In this document: in pieces, positions 7,139-16,694 of the stretch | Layout: each line of letters opens with the position of its first letter | Numbering within the stretch: position 1 is the first letter of the stretch | DNA from: an uncultured Sphingomonas sp. | Lineage (GTDB): Bacteria > Pseudomonadota > Alphaproteobacteria > Sphingomonadales > Sphingomonadaceae | NCBI RefSeq assembly: GCF_937859915.1 | Contig: NZ_CALMAW010000029.1 | Location: 1-64,000, forward strand | Reading direction: 5' to 3' | DNA length: 64,000 nucleotides | Translations under genes and position numbers: made by a program | Notes under the pieces: generated by a model | What the model saw: the letters and a program-made list of their open reading frames with translations, nothing else | Told to the model about the DNA's origin: nothing | Database searches by the model: none

Positions 7139-8119
7139 ATGATCGAGGATGACGACATCCCGCTGGTCGACGGCCAATATTGGGATATCGACCAACTGGC
7201 TCAGGAGCTTCGATACGCGCGTGACGATTGGCGCGCCGCGCATCGCAGCCACAGCGAACATGGCGATGTTGGCTTCCCGTCGCGGCTGCGGCTCGAGAAG
7301 ATCATCGCCGCGCTATGCGGCGCGCTCTTCCCGCTGCGGCTGGGCCCGAGCTTCGTGCGCGCGCATAATGAGGAGGCGTTCGTCGCCGAGGCGCTGCAGA
7401 CCGCATTGAGCCGTCTCTATGGCCAAATCCGGTTGGAACTCGGCTATTCGCGGCCGGACGAGGGATCGGACGCGCTCGAACGCCATGCCGCCCGGATCAT
7501 CGGCGGCTTTGCCCGCGCGCTTCCGGGGTTGCGCCGGCTGCTCGATCGCGACGTCGAGGCCGCCTATGCGGGCGACCCCGCGGCGCGCAGCGTCGACGAG
7601 GTGCTGCTCTGCTATCCGGGTGTGCTCGCGATCATCCATCATCGGCTCGCGCACCAGCTCTATGCGTTGGGCGCGCCGCTGGTCGCGCGGATCATCGCCG
7701 AGATCGCGCATGGCGAAACCGGGATCGACATCCATCCCGGTGCCACGATCGGCGGCAGTTTCTTCATCGATCATGGCAGCGGCGTGGTGATCGGCGAGAC
7801 CGCGATCATCGGCGATCGCGTCCGGCTGTATCAGGCGGTGACGCTCGGCGCGCGCAGCTTCCCGTCGGACGATAGCGGTGCGCTCACCAAGGGGCTCGCG
7901 CGGCATCCGATCATCGAGGACGATGTCGTCATCTATTCGGGCGCCACCGTCCTCGGCCGCGTGACGATCGGTCAGGGGGCGATCATCGGCGGCAATGTCT
8001 GGCTGACCGAAAGCGTGCCAGCGGGCAGCGTGATCCACCAAGCCTATGCCGAACGCGAGGTCGCGGGCACCGCGCGACTGCCGAGCGGTCACGTCAATCC
8101 CGAGGCGGCGGTGATCTGA
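7139..8119 (+). CDS. serine O-acetyltransferase
   Basis: A 326-residue enzyme predicted to transfer acetyl from acetyl-CoA to L-serine, the first step of cysteine synthesis. The N-terminal half is helical. The family's HRLAHQLYALGAPLVARII helix leads into the left-handed beta-helix with ETGIDIHPGATIGGSFFIDH, GVVIGETAIIGD and YQAVTLGA, which holds the active-site histidines. The long N-terminal region and the GSFFIDHG turn match the EpsC-like type rather than the short E. coli CysE. It stands alone on the plus strand. No cysteine synthase gene is adjacent. Confidence 0.93.
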   Translation: MIEDDDIPLVDGQYWDIDQLAQELRYARDDWRAAHRSHSEHGDVGFPSRLRLEKIIAALCGALFPLRLGPSFVRAHNEEAFVAEALQTALSRLYGQIRLELGYSRPDEGSDALERHAARIIGGFARALPGLRRLLDRDVEAAYAGDPAARSVDEVLLCYPGVLAIIHHRLAHQLYALGAPLVARIIAEIAHGETGIDIHPGATIGGSFFIDHGSGVVIGETAIIGDRVRLYQAVTLGARSFPSDDSGALTKGLARHPIIEDDVVIYSGATVLGRVTIGQGAIIGGNVWLTESVPAGSVIHQAYAEREVAGTARLPSGHVNPEAAVI

Positions 8120-8147
8120 GGCGTGTCTATGGCGACAAGCCGGCCGG

Positions 8148-9590
8148 TCAGCCCGCGGCGTTCCACCCCAGCCCGAGCGCCTTTTGGATCGCGACGAAAT
8201 CACCTGTCAGCCCGGCCTCGGCGACCGACAGATCCTGCTCGGCGTTGATCTGTCGGCGTTCGGTGTCGAGCAGGTCGATCAGCGTCGTGGTGCCCGCCGC
8301 ATAGCGTTGCCGCGACAGCGTCGCCGCCTCGTCGGCAGCGGCCTTGCCGCGCGCCAGGGCCGCGACGGTGATGCGGCGATAGCGGAAGCGCGACAGCGAA
8401 TCCTCCGCGTCGCGCAAGGCGGCGAGTACCGCCGAGCGATATTTGGCCTGGGCTTCGTCACGCACCGCCTCGGCCTGGTGAACCTTGGCGGCGTTTCGGC
8501 CGAAATCGAGGAAATTCCAGGACAATTGTGGGGCGATCAGCGCGGTGAAGTCGTCGAGCTTGGTCAGATCGGACGCGCCCGTGCCGCCGATGCCGACGAT
8601 CCCCATGAACGACAGCTTGGGGAAGCGCGCCGCCTGCGCCTGGCCGATCCTGGCGGTGTCGGCGGCGAGCGTGCGTTCGGCGGCGCGGATGTCGGGGCGG
8701 CGTTGCAGCAGCGCGGCCGGATCGCCGATCGCGACCCGCGCCGGCGGCAGCGGCAGCGCATGCGCGCCCGCCAGCGTCGTATCGAGCGCGCCGGGTTCGT
8801 CGCCGGTCAGCGTCGCGAGCTCGTCGAGATAGGCTTCGAGTTCGGCGCTGAGCGGGGTCACATCGGCATGCGTGCTCTCGAGCTGGTTGCGGAGCCGCTC
8901 GACGTCGAGCCGCGAGGCGGTACCGCGCTGATAGCGTTGCTCGGTGAGCGTCAGCATCTGCGCCTGCATCGCGATCGAGCGCTGGTTGAGTGCGATCCGG
9001 GTCTGGCGGTCGCGGACGTTGACATAGGCCTGCGCGACCTCGGCGGTGAGACTGACCTGCGCGTCGGCGAGATCGGCCTCGGCCTTCTGCGCGGTGGCGC
9101 GCGCGGCCTCGACCGCGCGGTGCTGGCCGCCGAACAGGTCGACCTCCCAGGTCGCATCGAAGCCGACATTGTAGAGATCGATGTTCGACGCGCCGTTGCC
9201 GCCCTGGCCGTTGTCGCCCGACTGTTCGAGATTGAGCCCCGGGAAGCGCGCATGCGCGTAGAGCGCGGTGGCACTGCCGTTGGGCAGCAGGTTCGCCTTC
9301 TGCTGGCGCAGGTCGGCGCGGGCCTGGCGGATGCGCGCCTGCGCCGCCGCCAGATCGGGGTTCGCGGCCAGCGCCCGCGCTTCGATCGCGGACAGCGTGG
9401 GATCGCCGAGCGCCTCCCACCAGCGCGCGACCGGGGGCTGGTCGAGGACCGGCGCGTCGCTGGCGCGGACGAACGTCGGCGATGCGGCCGCGCGAGGGGC
9501 GGCGACCGGGGGCCCCGAATAGTTCGGGCCGACGGTGCAGCCGGCGAGCAGCCCGGCGAGCGAAAGGGCGATAGGGAGGCGGTTCATCAT
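8148..9590 (-). CDS. NodT-family outer-membrane efflux lipoprotein
   Basis: A 480-residue TolC-like outer-membrane channel. The signal peptide ends in the lipobox LLAGC (Cys about residue 18), followed by TVGPNYSGPP, the usual NodT start. Two coiled-coil OEP repeats follow, with RQARADLRQQKANLLP and ISWNFLDFGRNAAKVHQAEA-type segments (here QLSWNFLDFG). It is the last gene of the EmrA-EmrB-NodT operon: only one base separates it from the EmrB stop, so translation is probably coupled. Together the three would form a tripartite pump expelling hydrophobic toxic compounds. Confidence 0.95.
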   Translation of the reverse strand: MMNRLPIALSLAGLLAGCTVGPNYSGPPVAAPRAAASPTFVRASDAPVLDQPPVARWWEALGDPTLSAIEARALAANPDLAAAQARIRQARADLRQQKANLLPNGSATALYAHARFPGLNLEQSGDNGQGGNGASNIDLYNVGFDATWEVDLFGGQHRAVEAARATAQKAEADLADAQVSLTAEVAQAYVNVRDRQTRIALNQRSIAMQAQMLTLTEQRYQRGTASRLDVERLRNQLESTHADVTPLSAELEAYLDELATLTGDEPGALDTTLAGAHALPLPPARVAIGDPAALLQRRPDIRAAERTLAADTARIGQAQAARFPKLSFMGIVGIGGTGASDLTKLDDFTALIAPQLSWNFLDFGRNAAKVHQAEAVRDEAQAKYRSAVLAALRDAEDSLSRFRYRRITVAALARGKAAADEAATLSRQRYAAGTTTLIDLLDTERRQINAEQDLSVAEAGLTGDFVAIQKALGLGWNAAG

Positions 9591-9591
9591 A

Positions 9592-11157
9592 TCAATGGGC
9601 CATCACGGGCTTGGCGTTTTTGGGGATCGGTCGCAGCAGCAGCGCCAGCGGCGTCACGCAGACGATGCCGACCGACAGGATGAAGAACAGGTCGGCATAG
9701 GTCATCGTCAGCGCCTGCGCCTGGATTGCGGCGCCAAGCGACTGGTAGGCCGTGTCCATGCCGCCAAGCGCGTGCGCCTGTCCCGCCATATAGCTCTGCA
9801 CGTCGACCGAATTGGCGGACAGCGTCTCCTCGATCCGGCGGCTGTGCAGCCAGACGCGCTGGTCCTGGATCACCGCGACGCCGGCGAGCGCGAGGCTGCC
9901 GCCGAGGTTGCGCGCGGTGTTGTAGAGGCCCGAGGCGTCGCTCGCCTGGTCGGGCCGTACCGAGCGGATCGACGCCTGGTTCATGAACATCGCCGAGAAT
10001 ACCGTGCCGAAGCCGCGCATGATCTGCGACCCTGCAAAGGCGCTGCCGGTCGAGAGGATGGTGAGGTCGGTCTCGAGATAGGCGCTGATCGCCAGCAGGA
10101 CCATGCCGAAGATCACCGCGGCGCGGAGATCGATCAGCCGCATCAGCCGCGGCAGGAACGGCACCATCGCCATCATCGGCAGGCCCGAGAGCAGCACGAT
10201 CTGCCCCGATTGCAGCGAATTATAGTCGGCGATCTGCGACAGGAATTGGGGGATGACGTAGGAGGTGCCGTAGATCACCATGCCGATCACCGTCGTCATC
10301 GCCACCACCGCGCCGAAATGCCGGTCGCGGAGCAGGCTGAGCCGGATCACCGGGCGCTCGGCGGTGGCCTGGCCGATGGCCAGCAGGATGAAGCCGACCA
10401 GCGAGACGATCGCCATGATGCGGATGTCCGACGAGGCGAACCATTGCTCGCGCTCCCCCTCCTCAAGCACGACGGTGAGCCCGCCGAGCCCCATGATCAG
10501 GCCGAGGATGCCGAGCCAGTCCGCCTGGCGGATGACGTCGAAATCCGGACGCTTGTGCGGCATCGCGACCGCGAGCAGCGTGATCAGCGTGATGCCGACC
10601 GGCAGGTTGATGAAGAAGGCATAGTGCCAGCTGACATTCTCGGTCAGCCAGCCGCCCAGCACCGGTCCGAAGATCGGGCCCAGGATCGCGGTCGCGCCGA
10701 ACATGACGCTGCCGATCGGCTGCTGGTGGCGGGGAAGGCGGGTGGCGATGATCGTCATCGCGGTCGGGATCAGCGCGCCGCCGGTGAAGCCCTGGCCGAC
10801 GCGGCCGATGATCATCATCGGCAACGTCTCGGAGAAGCCGCACAGCATCGAGAAGCCGACGAAGCAGGTCGCCGCGATCAGCAGCAGCGTGCGCAAGCCG
10901 AGCAATCGCTCAAGCCAGCCCGAGAGCGGGATGATGATGATCTCGGCGACCAGATAGGCGGTCGAGATCCAGGTGCCCTCGGTGCCGCTGGCGCCGATCT
11001 CGCCCTGGATGTTGGGCAGCGACGAATTGACGATCGAGACGTCGAGCATCGCCATCAGCGCGCCGAGCGTCCCCGCCGCCACCGCCAGCCACGCCGCGGC
11101 GTCGGCATTCTCGGGTGGTGGCTCGGGCGCCGTCACCTCGGGATGCTCGCTGCTCAC
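9592..11157 (-). CDS. EmrB/QacA-type MFS drug exporter (DHA2 family)
   Basis: A 521-residue inner-membrane transporter with about 14 membrane helices. Motifs of DHA2 drug:H+ antiporters are visible: LMAMLDVSIVNSSLPNIQ in helix 1, TEGTWISTAYLVAEIIIIPLSGWL, and motif C-like GPIFGPVLGGWLTENVSWHYAFFIN. The GTG start overlaps the TGA of the upstream EmrA gene (GTGA at 11154-11157), indicating translational coupling. With EmrA and NodT it makes a complete tripartite efflux system, probably controlled by the divergent MarR gene. Substrates cannot be deduced. Confidence 0.95.
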   Translation of the reverse strand: MSSEHPEVTAPEPPPENADAAAWLAVAAGTLGALMAMLDVSIVNSSLPNIQGEIGASGTEGTWISTAYLVAEIIIIPLSGWLERLLGLRTLLLIAATCFVGFSMLCGFSETLPMMIIGRVGQGFTGGALIPTAMTIIATRLPRHQQPIGSVMFGATAILGPIFGPVLGGWLTENVSWHYAFFINLPVGITLITLLAVAMPHKRPDFDVIRQADWLGILGLIMGLGGLTVVLEEGEREQWFASSDIRIMAIVSLVGFILLAIGQATAERPVIRLSLLRDRHFGAVVAMTTVIGMVIYGTSYVIPQFLSQIADYNSLQSGQIVLLSGLPMMAMVPFLPRLMRLIDLRAAVIFGMVLLAISAYLETDLTILSTGSAFAGSQIMRGFGTVFSAMFMNQASIRSVRPDQASDASGLYNTARNLGGSLALAGVAVIQDQRVWLHSRRIEETLSANSVDVQSYMAGQAHALGGMDTAYQSLGAAIQAQALTMTYADLFFILSVGIVCVTPLALLLRPIPKNAKPVMAH

Positions 11158-12308
11158 TGCGCGTTCCGGTCGCGCGCCTGTTCCTGGTCGCGGATGCGCT
11201 GGAGGTCACCCTTGGCGGCGAAGGTGTCGACGGTGACGTTGACCGACAGGCCGGGCACCAGCACGCGGCGCGCATCGGGGCCGGCGTCGATCGCGATCCG
11301 CACCGGCACGCGCTGGACGATCTTGGTGAAATTGCCCGTCGCATTCTGCGGCGGCAGCAGCGAGAATTGCGCGCCCGTGCCCGGCGAGACGCTCTCGACA
11401 TGGCCGTGCAGCGCGATCCCCGGCAGTGCATCGACCTTGATCGAGGCGGGCTGTCCGGCGCGCATCAGCCCGAGCTGCGTCTCCTTGAAGTTCGCCGTGA
11501 TGTAGAGCGCGCTGATCGGCACCACCGACATCAGCCGCGTGCCCTGCGCGACGAACTGGCCGATGCGCACGCTCTTGTCGCCGATCCGGCCGTCGACCGA
11601 CGCCTTGATCGTCGTCGAGCCAAGATTGACGTCGGCGGCGGACAGCTGCGCACGCGCAGCCTCGCCTTGGGCCTGCGCCTGGCGGACCTGTGCTTGCAGC
11701 GAACCGACCCGGCGCTCGGCCTCGGCGAGCGCGGCGGTCTGCGTGGCGACGGTGCCGGCGGCCTGCGTCGCCTGGTTGCGCAGCGTCACCAGCTTCTCGT
11801 GCGTCTCGGCACCGCTTTCGGCGAGCGGCGCGTAGCGCGCGACCTCGCCGGCGGCGAACTGCGCGTCGGCGCGGTTGGCGGCCAACTGCGCGCGCGCCTG
11901 CTGGATCGCCGCCTCCTGCTCGCGCAAGCCGGCGCGGACATTGTCGGCATTGGCCTCGGCGACATCGATCTGCGCCTGATACTGCGCGGTCTGCGCCTTG
12001 TAGTCGCGGGCATCGATGCGGATCAGCGGCTGGCCGGCCTTCACATCCTGGTTGTCGGCGACGAACACCTGCTCGACATAGCCCGAAACCTTGGGGCTGA
12101 CCGTCACCGCATCCGCCTTGATGTAGGCGTCGTTGGTACCCTCATAATATTTGCCGCGCGTCTGATAATGGATGAACCAGATCGCGAGCGCGACGACGAT
12201 CACGACCAGCGCGACCAGCAGTCCGGTCTTCACGCGCGGGGACAGCCCCTTTTTCTTGGGGGCCGCGTCAATCTGCGGCTGCGAATCTACGTCGTCCATC
12301 GGTACCAT
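11154..12308 (-). CDS. EmrA-like membrane fusion protein (HlyD family)
   Basis: A 384-residue periplasmic adaptor. A short cytoplasmic tail precedes one membrane helix (TGLLVALVVIVVALAIWFI, about residues 28-46). A biotinyl-lipoyl-like half follows (VSGYVEQVFVADNQDVKAGQPL), then a long alanine/glutamine-rich coiled coil and the barrel domain ending in KETQLGLMRAGQPASIKVDA. It links EmrB to the NodT channel. First gene of the operon, 51 bp from the divergent MarR gene. An in-frame ATG three codons downstream is an equally plausible start. Confidence 0.93.
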   Translation of the reverse strand: MVPMDDVDSQPQIDAAPKKKGLSPRVKTGLLVALVVIVVALAIWFIHYQTRGKYYEGTNDAYIKADAVTVSPKVSGYVEQVFVADNQDVKAGQPLIRIDARDYKAQTAQYQAQIDVAEANADNVRAGLREQEAAIQQARAQLAANRADAQFAAGEVARYAPLAESGAETHEKLVTLRNQATQAAGTVATQTAALAEAERRVGSLQAQVRQAQAQGEAARAQLSAADVNLGSTTIKASVDGRIGDKSVRIGQFVAQGTRLMSVVPISALYITANFKETQLGLMRAGQPASIKVDALPGIALHGHVESVSPGTGAQFSLLPPQNATGNFTKIVQRVPVRIAIDAGPDARRVLVPGLSVNVTVDTFAAKGDLQRIRDQEQARDRNAQ

Positions 12309-12359
12309 CCCACGCGCCGCTGCCGGCTTCCCCTTCGCAGTTGCACACTAAACCGGATT

Positions 12360-12839
12360 ATGGCAATGCCCCTTATTATGGTCCCTCAAGATATCGATGC
12401 GAAGCTATCCGCGCGGGTTGATCACGCGGCAGAAGCGCTGCGCGATTTTTATCTCCGCTCGCATCGACTGATGGACCGGATCATGACCGCGAAGGGCGCG
12501 TCCTTCGCGCGGTCGCGGCTGCTGATGCACATCGCGCGCACGACGATGACGCGCTCGATCGATATCGCGTCGAGCTTCGGCTATGCGCCGCGCACCGTCA
12601 CCGAGGCGATCGACGGGCTTGAGCGCGACGGCCTGGTCTGTCGCCACCCCGATCCCGACGATCGCCGCGCCAAGCGCATTGCGCTGACCCCGGCTGGCGC
12701 TGCGGCGGCCGAAGCGGCCGAAGGCTCGAAGCGGGAATATCTCGAGAAGGTGTTCTCGGTGCTCGACGATGAGGAGCGCGGCGAGATCGTGCGACTGATC
12801 GGCAAGCTCAACGCGCGACTTGCCGAACTGGAGCGCTGA
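12360..12839 (+). CDS. MarR family transcriptional regulator
   Basis: A 159-residue winged-helix regulator. The DNA-binding part reads IDIASSFGYAPRTVTEAIDGLERDGLV (recognition helix), followed by the wing RHPDPDDRRAKRIALTPAG, a classic MarR signature; dimer helices flank it. It is divergent from the emrA-emrB-nodT operon with 51 bp between starts and is expected to repress that pump and itself. A direct repeat ATTATGG occurs at 12357-12363 and 12375-12381, each overlapping a possible ATG (12360 or 12378). Neither start has a good ribosome binding site, so the true N-terminus is uncertain. Confidence 0.9.
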   Translation: MAMPLIMVPQDIDAKLSARVDHAAEALRDFYLRSHRLMDRIMTAKGASFARSRLLMHIARTTMTRSIDIASSFGYAPRTVTEAIDGLERDGLVCRHPDPDDRRAKRIALTPAGAAAAEAAEGSKREYLEKVFSVLDDEERGEIVRLIGKLNARLAELER

Positions 12840-13004
12840 CGCTGGCTAACTCGGGCCGGTAGGCGCCGACGGAGAGGGGCCGTCGCTACATGCACCGCGC
12901 CGGCGATACGGCACGCCTCGGCTTGACGGCGTCGGTGGTCGAGCGCGACAGTCGGCACGGTGACAGGCCGATGCAAGGGTCGCGACCGACGAGAGGATCA
13001 GCGC

Positions 13005-13535
13005 ATGACGACGTCCGACAGCGATGGCGACACCGCCGCCTTCACGATCTTCCGCATGAAGGACGCGCGCCCCGAAGTGGGCATTCCGATCATGCGCTAC
13101 GAGCCGCCGACGCCCACGATGATCGCAGGCGGCGAGCGGCTGCGCGCGGCCGGCGTCGGCGCGGGATCGGAGAACCGGCTGCTGTTTTCGGGCGGCGGCT
13201 ACAGCCTGTCCTATGTCTGGTTCAAAAGCGGTTTTCCGCTGCCGCGCCACTCGCACGACACCGACTGCCTCTATTACATCATCGCCGGGTCGTTGCGGCT
13301 GGGACGCGAGGCGCTTGCCGCCGGCGACGGCTTCCTGCTGCCTGGCGGGACGCCCTATACCTATACACCGGGGCCGGACGGCGTCGAAGTGCTCGAATTT
13401 CGCAGCGGCGGCCCGTTCAACATCAAGCTGCTCGCCAATAATCCGGCGTTTTGGGACAAGGCGCTCGCGACCGTCGAGGATCAGCGCGGCGCCTGGCAGG
13501 ATCAGCCACGGCCATCGTCGCTGCCGGTCGAGTGA
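13005..13535 (+). CDS. cupin-domain protein
   Basis: A 176-residue cytosolic protein with a single cupin beta-barrel. The first metal-binding motif is LPRHSHDTDCLYYIIAGSLRLG and the second lies around GDGFLLPGGTPYTYTPGPDG, so H, H, D/E ligands can be placed only tentatively. GAGAGGATCAGCGC precedes the ATG at 13005. No signal peptide. Cupins of this size include small dioxygenases, isomerases and sensors, so no reaction is assigned. It follows the MarR gene but lies 165 bp away and is probably separate. Confidence 0.8.
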   Translation: MTTSDSDGDTAAFTIFRMKDARPEVGIPIMRYEPPTPTMIAGGERLRAAGVGAGSENRLLFSGGGYSLSYVWFKSGFPLPRHSHDTDCLYYIIAGSLRLGREALAAGDGFLLPGGTPYTYTPGPDGVEVLEFRSGGPFNIKLLANNPAFWDKALATVEDQRGAWQDQPRPSSLPVE

Positions 13536-13726
13536 AGGGCGCGTCCAGCCGGTGACGCGACGGTGCCAAGTCGTGCGAACACCAAGCATAGGTAGGCGCA
13601 TGATCGCAACATCGCACCCGCGATTCTCGGCGCGGTGAGATGAAGTCATCCTCGATCTAATGCATAGAAATGCTGGCTCTATCCGGAAGACCGGAGGGGA
13701 TGAAGGCAACAGGGGAGGGTTCGACG

Positions 13727-16060
13727 ATGGCTATCGCTCGATTGGATCGGCGCGCGCTGGCGTGTGGGGTCGCGACATTGGCAATTCTGCTTCCGTCGGC
13801 GGTCGTCGCGCAAACCATACCGCCGGGCACGACGCCCGATGCGACCGCCGCGCGCGCCGTCCCCGCGATGGCGCCGATCGCGACCGAAGCGGGCAATGGC
13901 GAGATCGTCGTGACCGCACAGCGACGCTCGGAACGTCAGGTCGACGTGCCGATCTCGATCACCGCGATTGGTCCGCAGCAGCTCACCACCGCGAACGTTC
14001 AGAATCTCGCCGACATCGGCAAGGTTGCGACCGCGGTGCGCTTCGACAGCCAGGCGGCGTTCGTCCAGCCCTCGATCCGTGGCATCGGCACGGGCATCAC
14101 CACCTCGGGCGGCGGCGCCAATGTCGGCATCTATGTCGACGGCTTCTATTCGCCCAATCCGCTCGCCGCCGACTTTCAGCTGCTCAACGTCTCGAGCATC
14201 CAGGTGCTGAAAGGTCCGCAGGGCACGCTGTTCGGCCGCAACACCACCGGCGGCGCGATCCTCATCTCGAGCGCCGACCCCAGCGAGAAGGCCGCTTTCG
14301 ATGCCAAGGCGAGCTACGCCAGCTTCGGTGCGCAACGCTATCAGGGCTATGGCACCTTCGGGATCGCCAACGGCGTCGCGATGGACGTCGAGGGGATCTA
14401 TGCCAAGGGCGACGGCTTCCAGACCAACATTCTCGACAATGATCATCATGTCGGCGCCTATGAGAATTGGACGGTCCGCACCGGGCTGAAGATTCAGGTC
14501 TCGCCCGACGTCTCGATCCTTGCGCGCTACATCCATTCGCGGATGGACGATCCGTCGAGCCAGCTGACCAATTCGAACACCGATACGACGATCGATCCGA
14601 CGACCGGGCGGCCATGGGGCATCCAGACGCAGACGGTGCCGGGCCTATACACCACCGATAAGGACCAGGTTGCCGCCAACCTGCCGCGCTACACCCGGGT
14701 CACCAGCAATGCCGGACAGCTGACCATCCGCGCCGATCTCGGCTTCGCCAACCTGACCTCCTACAGCCAGTATAAGCACGAAAATTCGGATCAGTCGGAG
14801 GATCTTGACCAGACCGGCCTGCCGATCTTCCAGCTCGGCCTGCCGGTGATCGACACCACCGTCACGCAGGAATTGCTGCTGACCTCCAAGCCCGGCACCC
14901 GCCTGCAGTGGACCGCCGGCGCCTTTTATTACAACAACAAGGACAAGTGGATCACCTTCATCGACAATAATGTCGATACGATCGGGCGAATCCGGCTCGG
15001 CGGCTCGGGGACGACGACGGAAAGCATCGCGGGCTTCGTCGATGCGACCTATCAGCTGACCGACAAGCTCTTTCTGACCGGCGGCGTCCGCTACTCGCAC
15101 GACATCGTCAAGGACGCCTATTACAACGCCCAGTTCGTCGCCGCCAAGACCTTCGTGCCCGGCATCCGCAGTAACAAGGCGACGCCGCGCGCCGTGATCC
15201 GCTTCAAGCCCGACGAGCATAGCAGCGTCTACGCCTCCTACACCAAGGGCTATAAGGCGGCGATCGTCGACGTTGGCGGCTCCTGCCAGGATCCGCCCGC
15301 CTTCGTCTGCAATCCGATCAAGCCCGAGAGCGTCGATGCGTTCGAGGTCGGCTATAAATATGCCGGCCACGGCTTCTCGTTCGAGACGGCCGCCTATTAT
15401 TACAACTACAAGAACCTGCAGGTCTCGGAATATCTCGGGCAGGCGCTGGCCTACATCACCAACGCCGCCAAGTCACAGATCTACGGGCTGGAAGCCTCCG
15501 CGCATTACGACCTTACCCACCATATTTCGGTCGACGTCGGCGGATCGTGGAACCACGCGCGCTACAAGACTTTCGGTACGACCGCGCCCGACGGCACCGT
15601 CACCGGCGCGCCGATCTATGCGAGCTGCCCGACAAACGGCGCGACGCTGTCCGCCAAATATGCCGGCTCGTGCAGCCCCGGCAGCTTCGACTATGTCAAC
15701 ACCGATACGATCCTGCACGACACGCACATGCAGCATACGCCCGATTTCACCGCCAACGCCGACGCGCGCTACACGACGGGTATGACGCGGTCGGGCGAAT
15801 ATTCGCTGTCGGGCAATCTCTATTATACCTCGGCGATCTATTTCAGTCCGTCGGGCACCCAGTTCCGCCAGCCGGGCTACGTGACTCTCGCCCTGCGCGC
15901 GCAGTGGGAGGACGTGTCGCGACGGTTCACGCTCGCCGTGTTCGGCGACAATGTCACGGACACGCGCTACCGGACCCAGGTGCAGTTCAACGCCTTCGGC
16001 ATCGGCGCGCAGTGGAACCAGCCGGCCACCGTCGGCGTCGAGGGCGGGGTGAAGTTCTGA
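13727..16060 (+). CDS. TonB-dependent outer-membrane receptor
   Basis: A 777-residue protein with a signal peptide (cleavage near VVAQ), a plug opening at EIVVTAQRRSERQVDVPISI, the conserved VLKGPQGTLFGRNTTGGAI plug motif, and a 22-strand-type beta barrel ending in a C-terminal aromatic (GVEGGVKF). It imports a large substrate through the outer membrane using TonB energy. GGGGAGGG stands 7 bp before the ATG at 13727. It converges with the galactonate-type operon, so a sugar or sugar-acid oligomer is one possible ligand; siderophores or aromatics are equally possible on sequence alone. Confidence 0.93.
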   Translation: MAIARLDRRALACGVATLAILLPSAVVAQTIPPGTTPDATAARAVPAMAPIATEAGNGEIVVTAQRRSERQVDVPISITAIGPQQLTTANVQNLADIGKVATAVRFDSQAAFVQPSIRGIGTGITTSGGGANVGIYVDGFYSPNPLAADFQLLNVSSIQVLKGPQGTLFGRNTTGGAILISSADPSEKAAFDAKASYASFGAQRYQGYGTFGIANGVAMDVEGIYAKGDGFQTNILDNDHHVGAYENWTVRTGLKIQVSPDVSILARYIHSRMDDPSSQLTNSNTDTTIDPTTGRPWGIQTQTVPGLYTTDKDQVAANLPRYTRVTSNAGQLTIRADLGFANLTSYSQYKHENSDQSEDLDQTGLPIFQLGLPVIDTTVTQELLLTSKPGTRLQWTAGAFYYNNKDKWITFIDNNVDTIGRIRLGGSGTTTESIAGFVDATYQLTDKLFLTGGVRYSHDIVKDAYYNAQFVAAKTFVPGIRSNKATPRAVIRFKPDEHSSVYASYTKGYKAAIVDVGGSCQDPPAFVCNPIKPESVDAFEVGYKYAGHGFSFETAAYYYNYKNLQVSEYLGQALAYITNAAKSQIYGLEASAHYDLTHHISVDVGGSWNHARYKTFGTTAPDGTVTGAPIYASCPTNGATLSAKYAGSCSPGSFDYVNTDTILHDTHMQHTPDFTANADARYTTGMTRSGEYSLSGNLYYTSAIYFSPSGTQFRQPGYVTLALRAQWEDVSRRFTLAVFGDNVTDTRYRTQVQFNAFGIGAQWNQPATVGVEGGVKF

Positions 16061-16070
16061 GCCGGGCTGG

Positions 16071-16694
16071 TCAGCTCCGCCAGGCCGCGACCAAGGCGTC
16101 GGCGCGCTGGCGCACCGTCGCGGCGTCGTCGCCGGCTTTGTAGAGGCCGCCGCCGACGCCGATGCCCTCGGCGCCGGCTGCCAGCCATTCGCCGATATTG
16201 TGGGCACCGGTGCCACCGACCGCCCAGGTCCGCGTCCCCGTCGGCAGCACTTCGCGGATCGCCTTGAGATAGCTGGTCCCGAAGCCGGCCGCCGGGAACA
16301 GCTTGAGCCGCCGTGCGCCGGCCGCGACCGCAGCGAAGGCCTCGGTCGGGGTCGCGAAGCCGGGCATCGGCTCCATGCCGCGCGCGACGCCATGCGCGAT
16401 CACCGCCGGGTCGACATTGGGGGTGACGAGCAGCTTGCCGCCGACCTCGGCGACGGCGTCGACCCCGGATGGTGCGAGCACCGTGCCGGCGCCGCACAGC
16501 GCGCGCGGCCCCATCGCCGCGACCAGCCGGCGGATGCTCTCGATCGGGTCGGGCGAGTTGAGCGGCACCTCGATCAGGCGGATCCCCGCCGCGACAAGCG
16601 CCTCACCGATGCCGACAACGGCGTCCGGCGTCACGCCGCGGAGGATCGCCACGACCGGCGGTGCGCCGTCGGCCAGGATGTCGTCGATCGTCAT
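16071..16694 (-). CDS. dgoA: 2-dehydro-3-deoxy-6-phosphogalactonate aldolase
   Basis: A 207-residue class I aldolase of the KDPG/KDPGal family that splits 2-keto-3-deoxy-6-phosphogalactonate to pyruvate and glyceraldehyde-3-phosphate. Visible are AILRGVTPD at the N-terminus, the catalytic-acid segment LIEVPLNSPDP, the phosphate-binding GAGTVL, and the Schiff-base lysine in RRLKLFPAAGFG. PLNSPDP favours the galacto form over KDPG aldolase (Eda). The ATGA overlap with the kinase gene upstream shows a coupled operon: lactonase, kinase, aldolase. Confidence 0.92.
   Translation of the reverse strand: MTIDDILADGAPPVVAILRGVTPDAVVGIGEALVAAGIRLIEVPLNSPDPIESIRRLVAAMGPRALCGAGTVLAPSGVDAVAEVGGKLLVTPNVDPAVIAHGVARGMEPMPGFATPTEAFAAVAAGARRLKLFPAAGFGTSYLKAIREVLPTGTRTWAVGGTGAHNIGEWLAAGAEGIGVGGGLYKAGDDAATVRQRADALVAAWRS

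Noticed and set aside
9535-11505. A 656-codon open frame antisense to the EmrB/NodT genes
   Set aside because: Histidine, arginine and aspartate-rich shadow of a 14-helix transporter.
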